Shown: in pieces, positions 1 through 4,911 of the stretch
Layout of the letters: each line of letters begins with the position of its first letter
Position numbering within the stretch: the first letter of the stretch is position 1
Source of the DNA: CALHAX01 sp038523655
GTDB taxonomy: Bacteria; Pseudomonadota; Alphaproteobacteria; Rhizobiales; CALHAX01
NCBI GenBank assembly: GCA_038523655.1
Contig: JBCBJG010000179.1
Coordinates: forward strand, 1-6,962
Direction of reading: 5' to 3'
DNA length: 6,962 nt
Notes under the pieces: model-generated
Seen by the model: only the letters and a program-made list of their open reading frames with translations
Database searches by the model: none
What the model was told of the DNA's origin: nothing
Program-made: the position numbers and the translations under genes

Positions 1-923
1 ATTTCGTCGCGGACCATGACGGCGGAAAGCGGGGCGTAGGCCGAGGTCAGCATTTTCGCGCAGGTTAGAATGTCCGGGCGAATGTTGAAGGTCTGCGCTC
101 CCCAGAGATTGCCGGTGCGACCGAAGCCGGTGATGACCTCGTCGACGATGAGGAGAATATCATGCGCGGCGAGGATTTCCTGAACGCGCTCGAAGTACCC
201 CGCGGGCGGAACCACGACGCCGCCCGCGCCCTGAACCGGCTCGGCAATGAACGCCGCGATCGTCTCGGATCCTTCTTCACGGATCATCGCTTCCAGATCG
301 TTGGTGATCCGCGTGACGAACTCGGCCTCGCTCTCGCCCGCTTCAGCACCGCGATAATGGTGCGGGCAATGGGTGTGCAGCACACCATTGATCGGCAGAT
401 CAAATAGCGCGTGATTGTACGGCAGGCCCGTCAGGCTGGCCGATGCGAGGGTCACCCCGTGGTAGCCGCGCAGGCGCGAAATGATCTTCTTTTTCTCCGG
501 GCGACCGCGGACGTTATTGTAATAGCGGACGAGCTTGAGCGCGGTGTCGTTTGCCTCCGATCCAGAGCAGGCGAAAAACACCTTCGACATCGGGGCGGGG
601 GCAAGGCCGATCAGCCGCTCGGCCAGATCGATGGCGTTCGGGTGCGCCTTTGGGCCGAACTGATGGTAGTACGGCAGGGTGCGCATCGCGTCCGTCGCCG
701 CCGCGATGATTTTCTCGTTGGCGGTGAAGCCGAGGCCGGCGCACCAGAGGCCCGCCACCGATTCGATGTATGCGCGCCCATCCTCGTCGACGACATGGGC
801 GCCATTGCCTCGCGCAACGACCAGCGCGCCGGCCTGCTCAATGACGCGTGCGTTCGCGTACGGGTGCAGCGTGTAGGCCTGGTCACGGGCAACGGAGGAA
901 TTCGGTCTCGCTTCGATGTTCAT
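1..923 (-). CDS. Class III (omega-type) PLP-dependent aminotransferase, 3' end cut by window edge
   Basis: This is an open frame of 307 codons from ATG 923, still open at base 1. I translated it by hand from the reverse strand. It moves an amino group from an amine or omega-amino acid to a keto acid (probably pyruvate) using pyridoxal phosphate, presumably in the cytoplasm. Visible fold-type-I motifs are SGSEAND (120-126, phosphate binding), GYHG (153-156, ring stacking), EPVQGAGG (228-235), DEVITGFGRTG (261-271, Asp261 to the pyridine nitrogen) and CAKMLTSAYAPLSAV (288-302), with Lys290 as the Schiff-base lysine. AGLWCAGLG (57-65) and LPYYHQF (83-89) are typical of the omega-amino acid/putrescine:pyruvate (SpuC-like) branch. 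Family members are about 450 residues long, so roughly a third is missing to the left. The start follows a weak GGGGA at 936-932, and I found no in-frame upstream ATG as far as about 1020. The substrate cannot be assigned. The gene is divergent from the lyase-family gene at 1198. Confidence 0.93.
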   Translation of the reverse strand, partial: MNIEARPNSSVARDQAYTLHPYANARVIEQAGALVVARGNGAHVVDEDGRAYIESVAGLWCAGLGFTANEKIIAAATDAMRTLPYYHQFGPKAHPNAIDLAERLIGLAPAPMSKVFFACSGSEANDTALKLVRYYNNVRGRPEKKKIISRLRGYHGVTLASASLTGLPYNHALFDLPINGVLHTHCPHHYRGAEAGESEAEFVTRITNDLEAMIREEGSETIAAFIAEPVQGAGGVVVPPAGYFERVQEILAAHDILLIVDEVITGFGRTGNLWGAQTFNIRPDILTCAKMLTSAYAPLSAVMVRDE

Positions 924-1126
924 CGGCTCGATCCCCGGATTGGCGGGCGCCGAACGATGCGAAACGTCTCGACGCGCGGTGATGCCGAACGCTAGATCGG
1001 TTGCCCGTTCATTGAAACCATTTCCGCTCGTCGCGCGGCGGGAATGCGCGCATAGCGATTGCGGGCGACGGTAAATATTGAGAGCGCACGGTTCGCCAAC
1101 GCGCTTGGTCATCGGACCCACACGAA

Positions 1127-1182
1127 CCTGACGGCTTGTGCCCGACTGCTTTTGCCTGACTGCTTGTGTCTGACTGCCGAAA
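1127..1182 (+). repeat. Four tandem 14-bp imperfect direct repeats in the 5' leader of the lyase-family gene
   Basis: Four adjacent 14-base units can be read without gaps: CCTGACGGCTTGTG (1127-1140), CCCGACTGCTTTTG (1141-1154), CCTGACTGCTTGTG (1155-1168) and TCTGACTGCCGAAA (1169-1182). Unit 1 differs from unit 3 at one base and unit 2 at two. Unit 4 keeps the first nine positions with one change, then diverges. The array ends one base before the AAGGAA Shine-Dalgarno sequence. It may be an array of regulator sites, a leader RNA element, or simply a product of replication slippage; the sequence cannot decide. Confidence 0.8.
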
Positions 1183-1183
1183 C

Positions 1184-1189
1184 AAGGAA
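1184..1189 (+). promoter_or_regulatory. Ribosome binding site of the lyase-family gene
   Basis: AAGGAA lies eight bases before ATG 1198. This fixes the start of the 276-residue protein and places the 14-bp repeat array directly against the translation initiation region. Confidence 0.75.
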
Positions 1190-1197
1190 CCGCATCC

Positions 1198-2028
1198 ATG
1201 ACCGCTTCCGACCAGCACGCCCGCGCGCTGCGCTTCGCCGAGCTTCACCGGGGAGACGACATCCTCGTCCTGCCGAACGCGTGGGACGCGGGCAGTGCAC
1301 GCGTGATCGCCTCCGTCGGGTTTCCCGCGATGGCGACGGCGAGTGCCGGCGTGTCGTGGGCCTACGGCATGCGCGACGGGGAAGGGCTCCAGCGCGCGGA
1401 CGCGGTCACCGCCGTCCGCCAGATCGCCGGCGCGGTAGAGCTTCCTGTGACTGCCGACATCGAACGTGGCTACGGCGACACGCCCGACGACGTGGCGGAG
1501 ACGATCAAGCAGATCGTCGCGGCGGGTGCGGTCGGCATCAACATCGAGGACGGGGTCGGGCGAACACAACGCGAGATCCCCGACATGCAGGCGCGGATCG
1601 CCGCGGCGCGGGAGGCGGCGGGTGACTTGCTGCTCTGGATCAATGCACGGGTCGATGGCTACCTGCTCGGGCGGACCGATGACGCGCTTTACGACGACAC
1701 GGTCGCGCGGGCGGCGGCGTGGATCTCTGCGGGTGCTGACAGTATTTTCGTCCCCGGGCCCGCGGACCGGGAGCTGATCGCCCGGCTCGTCTCAGACATC
1801 GCAGCGCCACTAAACGTGATCGTCGTCGATGACTCCACGCTCGCTCCCGCAGAACTTCAGTGGCTCGGCGTCAAACGCATTTCCCTCGGCCCGCGGCTGA
1901 TCCAGGCAGCGTTCAGTGCGCTCGAGGATGCCGCCCGGAGCGTGCGCGAGGAAGGGTCGTTCCGGTTCCTTTCGAGCGCGCGCGGGTTCGCTGACCTCAA
2001 CCGGATGATGCGCAAACCGGAAAACTGA
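1198..2028 (+). CDS. Isocitrate lyase/PEP mutase superfamily protein without the lyase cysteine motif
   Basis: This is a complete 276-residue protein of the PEP mutase/isocitrate lyase superfamily, a Mg-dependent TIM-barrel fold acting on alpha-keto or oxy acids, probably cytoplasmic. Recognisable segments are VLPNAWDAGSARV (24-36), ATASAGVSWAYGMRDGE (46-62), PVTADIERGYGD (83-94, with Asp87 as likely metal ligand), GAVGINIEDG (110-119, Glu117 metal side) and INARVD (148-153, Arg151). The KKCGH/KRCGH loop that carries the catalytic cysteine of (methyl)isocitrate lyase is absent: after IEDG comes VGRTQREI (120-127). The PEP mutase signature EDK-x5-NS is also absent, since EDG replaces EDK. It is therefore unlikely to be a true isocitrate lyase, methylisocitrate lyase or PEP mutase. 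The family also contains oxaloacetate decarboxylase and other C-C or C-P lyases, so the reaction stays open. A good Shine-Dalgarno supports the start. It is divergent from the aminotransferase and convergent with phoX. Confidence 0.93.
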   Translation: MTASDQHARALRFAELHRGDDILVLPNAWDAGSARVIASVGFPAMATASAGVSWAYGMRDGEGLQRADAVTAVRQIAGAVELPVTADIERGYGDTPDDVAETIKQIVAAGAVGINIEDGVGRTQREIPDMQARIAAAREAAGDLLLWINARVDGYLLGRTDDALYDDTVARAAAWISAGADSIFVPGPADRELIARLVSDIAAPLNVIVVDDSTLAPAELQWLGVKRISLGPRLIQAAFSALEDAARSVREEGSFRFLSSARGFADLNRMMRKPEN

Positions 2029-2038
2029 GGGGTTGCAC

Positions 2039-2062
2039 GTGAAAGCGCGGATGTGCGTTCAC
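2039..2062. terminator. Small hairpin in the convergent gap, possible bidirectional terminator
   Basis: GTGAA-A-GCGC (2039-2048) can pair with GTGC-G-TTCAC (2053-2062) around a GGAT loop, giving nine pairs with one A-G mismatch and one G-U. It starts 11 bases after the stop of the rightward lyase-family gene and overlaps the stop codon of leftward phoX. There is no T-run on either side, so intrinsic termination is uncertain. The position between two converging genes is the main support. Confidence 0.35.
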
Positions 2063-3975
2063 CCGATGCGGCCGTCATCCTCCCGCGTGACCGCGACAAT
2101 CGCGGAGCGCGGCATGCTCCCGTCCGGCCAGGTGCTTTCAAATTTTTCTCCTGGATGCTGGATGCCGACAAACATCGTGCGGCGATCAGGACTCCAGGTC
2201 AGTCCCGTCACTTCAGCGCCGCGCGGCGCGGTCAGGAACCGTTTGATCTCTCCGGTGCGTGGATTGGCGGCGAGCATCTGATTGTTGCCCATGCCGGAGA
2301 AGTCGCCCCGGTTGGTCATCTTGCCGTCGGTCTGGATCCAGAGCAGACCGCGCGTGTCGACCGTGACGCCGTCCGGCGCGTTGAACATGTTTTCCGGGGT
2401 GATGTTGGGCGAGCCTGCGTACGCATCGTCGTGCACTGTCGGGTTGCCGGCCATCGCGAACAGATCCCAAGAAAATGACGCTGCCGCGTGGTCACCACCG
2501 TCCGGGCGCCACCGCACGATCTGGCCGTAACGGTTTTTTGCCCGCGGGTTCACGGCGTCGACCGGCTGCGCGTCACCGCCAGCGTTCGCGCGCATGCCGC
2601 GGTGCTTGTTGTTGGTAAGGGCGCAAAACACCTCGCCGCTCTCCGGGTGGGCGGCGACCCATTCCGGCCGATCCATCGTGGTGGCGTCGACTTTCGAGGC
2701 GGCGAGCCGGGTGAAGATACAGATCTCCGCTTCGCTCATTCCGGTTGTGCCGGGTGTCAGATCAAGCCAGCGGCCCGTGCCATCAGCCTCGAAGCGGGCG
2801 ACCGCAAGCGTGCCGTCGTCGAGCAATCGACCCGGGTTCGGGTCATCCGCAGTCCACGGGGCCGCACTCGTGAAGCGGTAGAGATATTCTCCGCGCTCAT
2901 CATCTCCCATGTAGACGACAATGCGCCCGTCCGCGGCGCGGGTGACCTCCGCATTTTCATGCTTCATGCGGCCGAGCGCGGTGCGCTTACGGGGCATGGC
3001 CTCCGGATCGAACGGATCGATCTCGACGACATAGCCCATGCGGTTTGCTTCATTCGGCTGGCGGCTAACATCAAACCGGGCATCGCGCTGCGCCCAGCCG
3101 TAACCCCAATCTTTCGCACGCAGCCCGTAGCGGCGTTGCGCGTCGTCCGGTGTGTAGGCGGGATCAGACGCGGAGAAATAACCGTTGAAATTCTCTTCGC
3201 ACGTTAGGTAGGTGCCCCAAGGCGTTTGCCCGCAGCCGCAGTTCGCGAAGGTGCCGAGCACGCGGGTGCCGTCAGGATCATCCGAGGTGCGCATCATCGA
3301 GTGCCCGCGTGCCGGCCCCGCAATCTCGATCGGGGTTTCCGGTGTGATGCGGCGATTGAGGGAGCCCGAACGCCGTGGCCGCCATCCGTTCGGCCCGGCA
3401 ACTACCTCGACAAGTGTGATGCCGCATGCAGCCTGCGTCAGCGCGCGCTCGTCATCGTTGCGCGGGGCGTGCCCAAGGTGGTTGTGGATGTTGGTGTACT
3501 CGTTGTTGACCGCGAGCACGTGACGTCCGTTCGCGGAGAAAAACGCCATCCCATCGTTGTTGTCACCAACGGCTTCGCGCTGGGTCGCGGCAGTGCCGAG
3601 CCCGTCGTTCAGTGACGCGGGGTCGGCAGCTTGCGTGGTGAGCGGATCTCCCCAACGCAGGAACACCTTGGCGCTGTAGCCGGGCGGGACCAACACGCTG
3701 TCGGCCGTGGACGCCGGCAGCGGAGAGAAATCAAAGCCATCAATCAGGTCCGCGCTGTCGGTTGCCGCAGAAGCGCTGACGGCACCATATCGCACAAGGA
3801 ATGCGGCAAGGCCCAGCGTGACGCCACCGCGAAGCAAATCGCGGCGTGTGGGCGATCCTGAAAGCGTCGAGGTGTCCGCGATCCGGTCGAAAGCCGCCGC
3901 CTCTTGGCGCAGGGAGTGCGCCTCGTCAAACTCATCGAACGAGAGATCGTGGGATGCGTCCGCGTGGATGGTCAT
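2059..3975 (-). CDS. phoX: PhoX-type (DUF839) Tat-exported alkaline phosphatase
   Basis: The 638-residue protein belongs to the PhoX/DUF839 family, whose characterised members are periplasmic phosphomonoesterases with an Fe-Ca cofactor in a beta-propeller. It starts with an acidic, hydrophilic stretch, then a twin-arginine signal: SPTRRDLLRGG (41-51, Arg44-Arg45) followed by a hydrophobic run and SASAAT near 67-72, where cleavage is likely. Family motifs are NNDGMAFF (139-146), NCGCGQTPWGTYLTCEEN (245-262), YMGDDERGEYLYRF (355-368), RPEWVAAHPESGEVFCALTNN (436-456), PENMFNAPDGVTVD (527-540) and GLTWSPDRRTMFVGIQHPGE (591-610). By motif, Cys246 corresponds to the iron-ligand cysteine of known PhoX. 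The start is ATG 3975, preceded by GGCGGA. An ATG at 4056 would add 27 residues with no family character and has no clear ribosome site. The family also has members of untested function, so the phosphatase role is likely, not proven. A Pho-box-like site lies upstream. Confidence 0.9.
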   Translation of the reverse strand: MTIHADASHDLSFDEFDEAHSLRQEAAAFDRIADTSTLSGSPTRRDLLRGGVTLGLAAFLVRYGAVSASAATDSADLIDGFDFSPLPASTADSVLVPPGYSAKVFLRWGDPLTTQAADPASLNDGLGTAATQREAVGDNNDGMAFFSANGRHVLAVNNEYTNIHNHLGHAPRNDDERALTQAACGITLVEVVAGPNGWRPRRSGSLNRRITPETPIEIAGPARGHSMMRTSDDPDGTRVLGTFANCGCGQTPWGTYLTCEENFNGYFSASDPAYTPDDAQRRYGLRAKDWGYGWAQRDARFDVSRQPNEANRMGYVVEIDPFDPEAMPRKRTALGRMKHENAEVTRAADGRIVVYMGDDERGEYLYRFTSAAPWTADDPNPGRLLDDGTLAVARFEADGTGRWLDLTPGTTGMSEAEICIFTRLAASKVDATTMDRPEWVAAHPESGEVFCALTNNKHRGMRANAGGDAQPVDAVNPRAKNRYGQIVRWRPDGGDHAAASFSWDLFAMAGNPTVHDDAYAGSPNITPENMFNAPDGVTVDTRGLLWIQTDGKMTNRGDFSGMGNNQMLAANPRTGEIKRFLTAPRGAEVTGLTWSPDRRTMFVGIQHPGEKFESTWPDGSMPRSAIVAVTREDDGRIG

Positions 3976-3982
3976 ACCATTT

Positions 3983-3988
3983 TCCGCC
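3983..3988 (-). promoter_or_regulatory. Ribosome binding site deciding the phoX start
   Basis: On the reverse strand GGCGGA ends seven bases before ATG 3975. The in-frame ATG at 4056 has no comparable site. This supports the 638-residue form over the 665-residue form. Confidence 0.6.
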
Positions 3989-4024
3989 GTGTTGCTGAGC
4001 CGAGCACCAAGGTTCCGGAAGCAT

Positions 4025-4042
4025 ACAACAGTCAGATGACGA
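4025..4042 (-). promoter_or_regulatory. Candidate Pho box upstream of phoX
   Basis: Read on the reverse strand, TCGTCAT-CTGA-CTGTTGT (4042 to 4025) has the 7+4+7 layout of a PhoB-binding Pho box (CTGTCAT, four bases, CTGTCAT). Each half matches five of seven positions, 10 of 14 in total. It ends 49 bases before the chosen phoX start, a suitable distance for a promoter-activator site. I did not find a good -10 box 10-12 bases downstream; TATGCT follows almost at once, at 4025-4020. The match is modest, and the link to a phosphate-starvation enzyme is what makes it credible. Confidence 0.35.
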
Positions 4043-4128
4043 CGCGCGCGGCACATTCGCCGAGGGACGCACCGGGTCAGCCGCCACGGTAGGCACAGGA
4101 GTAGCCGCCGACCCGTTTTATGTCTGCC

Positions 4129-4148
4129 GCTCGTCTCGTGAGACGCGC
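4129..4148. other. Near-perfect 20-bp palindrome between phoX and cupin gene
   Basis: GC-T-CGTCTC (4129-4137), GT (4138-4139) and GAGACG-C-GC (4140-4148) form an inverted repeat with one mismatched pair. It lies 53 bases past the cupin stop codon and 153 bases upstream of the phoX start. It could be an operator for phoX or a weak terminator hairpin for the dehydratase-cupin operon, but there is no T-run. A second short inverted repeat, GCCGC/GCGGC, lies at 4155-4159 and 4169-4173. Confidence 0.35.
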
Positions 4149-4201
4149 TTCACGGCCGCAAGCCACAAGCGGCGATTACCAACCCGAACCGTCCGAACGG
4201 C

Positions 4202-4888
4202 TCACACCGCGACATCATCGGGAAAGCGCACGTGGGCAAGGTGGCCGGACTTGGCGTAGATCAGCGCGTCGTCGTCCCCGGACGTTACCGACACATCTTT
4301 TTCTTCCCGCCCGCGCCACCAGCCCTGCTGCGTCAAGCCATCGCCATCAATGCGGACGGCGCCGTCCAGAACGAGAATTTCAAGCCCGTCACGTGCGGAA
4401 AGCGTGATCTTCGTCTCGGCCGGGAGGCGGAGGAGGCGTACGGTTTCCTGCGGCCCCACGTGCAGAAGGAGCTGGGTGCTTCCGTGCGGCGCACCTGCGG
4501 ATGTGAAAGGTGCCTCGGGCGTATCGATGCGCACGGGCACATCATCCTGTGGGTCAAACTGCCAGAGCTTGACGAAGATGACGCAGCCGTCCGTCGAGGC
4601 CGGCGCGTGCGCGGTGCCGGGCGGATTACGCACGTACGTCCCTGCGGGGTAACTGCCGTGCTCGTCCTCGAACACACCCTCCAGGATGAAAAGTTCTTCC
4701 CCGCCCGGGTGTCGATGCGAGGGGAATGAGCTGTTCGGTGCATACCGCACGATACTGGTCGCACGGGCCTTTTCCTCTCCAATCCGGTCGAGCATGCGCC
4801 GGTCCACGCCCGGCATGGGCGACGGAGACCACGGCATCGCACGGGTATCGATGGCAACACGACGGGCGAAGTCGGCATTGATTCCCAT
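4202..4888 (-). CDS. ChrR-like double-cupin protein
   Basis: The complete 228-residue protein resembles the cupin half of ChrR-type proteins. The first cupin reads SFPSHRHPGGEELFILEG (54-71), then PAGTYVRNPPGTAHAP (81-96) and DGCVIFVKL (100-108). Likely metal ligands are His58, His60, Glu64 and His94. Their spacing equals that of the zinc site in the ChrR cupin (His141, His143, Glu147, His177, from memory). The N-terminal anti-sigma zinc domain of ChrR is absent, and no ECF sigma factor gene lies next to it, so it is not a normal ChrR anti-sigma factor. A second cupin (about 137-222) repeats the fold (DGLEILVLDG, 167-176) but lacks all four ligand residues. No signal peptide is visible, so it is probably cytoplasmic. 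It begins 23 bases after the dehydratase stop and so is probably cotranscribed with it. It could be a small dioxygenase, isomerase or ligand sensor; the function is unknown. Confidence 0.9.
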   Translation of the reverse strand: MGINADFARRVAIDTRAMPWSPSPMPGVDRRMLDRIGEEKARATSIVRYAPNSSFPSHRHPGGEELFILEGVFEDEHGSYPAGTYVRNPPGTAHAPASTDGCVIFVKLWQFDPQDDVPVRIDTPEAPFTSAGAPHGSTQLLLHVGPQETVRLLRLPAETKITLSARDGLEILVLDGAVRIDGDGLTQQGWWRGREEKDVSVTSGDDDALIYAKSGHLAHVRFPDDVAV

Positions 4889-4897
4889 GGCTCTCCG

Positions 4898-4903
4898 CTC
4901 CTC
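4898..4903 (-). promoter_or_regulatory. Ribosome binding site of the cupin gene in the operon junction
   Basis: GAGGAG on the reverse strand lies nine bases before ATG 4888, inside the 23-base gap after the dehydratase stop. A strong own ribosome site in so short a gap supports a two-gene operon. Confidence 0.7.
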
Positions 4904-4911
4904 GAAGGTGC

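Larger units (their letters stand above)
924..1197. promoter_or_regulatory. Divergent intergenic control region between aminotransferase and lyase-family genes
   Basis: These 274 bases lie between two start codons pointing apart, so promoters for both genes are expected here. I found no convincing -35/-10 pair on either strand. The most AT-rich patch is TAAATATT at 1072-1079, and TTGAGA at 1078-1083 resembles a -35 box but lacks a good -10 partner. A perfect 10-bp palindrome, ATGCGCGCAT, sits at 1044-1053 and could be an operator half or chance. The rightmost part is the 14-bp repeat array described separately. I see no coding signal of its own: short frames crossing it are shadows or run-offs of the flanking genes. 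Confidence refers to its role as a shared control region. Confidence 0.5.

Noticed and set aside
411..995. A 194-codon open frame on the + strand
   Set aside because: It is antisense to the aminotransferase, whose catalytic motifs are intact in the opposite frame.
2488..3207. A 239-codon open frame on the + strand
   Set aside because: It is a shadow of phoX, which carries conserved motifs across the same span.
1..3975. A phosphonate-metabolism cluster (PEP mutase plus aminotransferase plus phosphatase)
   Set aside because: The PEP mutase signature EDK-x5-NS is missing, the aminotransferase is of the class III omega type rather than the aminoethylphosphonate type, and the genes are divergent or convergent, not one operon.
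3976..4056. A 27-residue N-terminal extension of PhoX starting at ATG 4056
   Set aside because: It has no clear ribosome site, its residues do not resemble the family, and it would put the Pho-box candidate inside the gene.
4202..4888. A ChrR anti-sigma factor
   Set aside because: The N-terminal zinc-binding anti-sigma domain is absent and there is no ECF sigma factor gene next to it.
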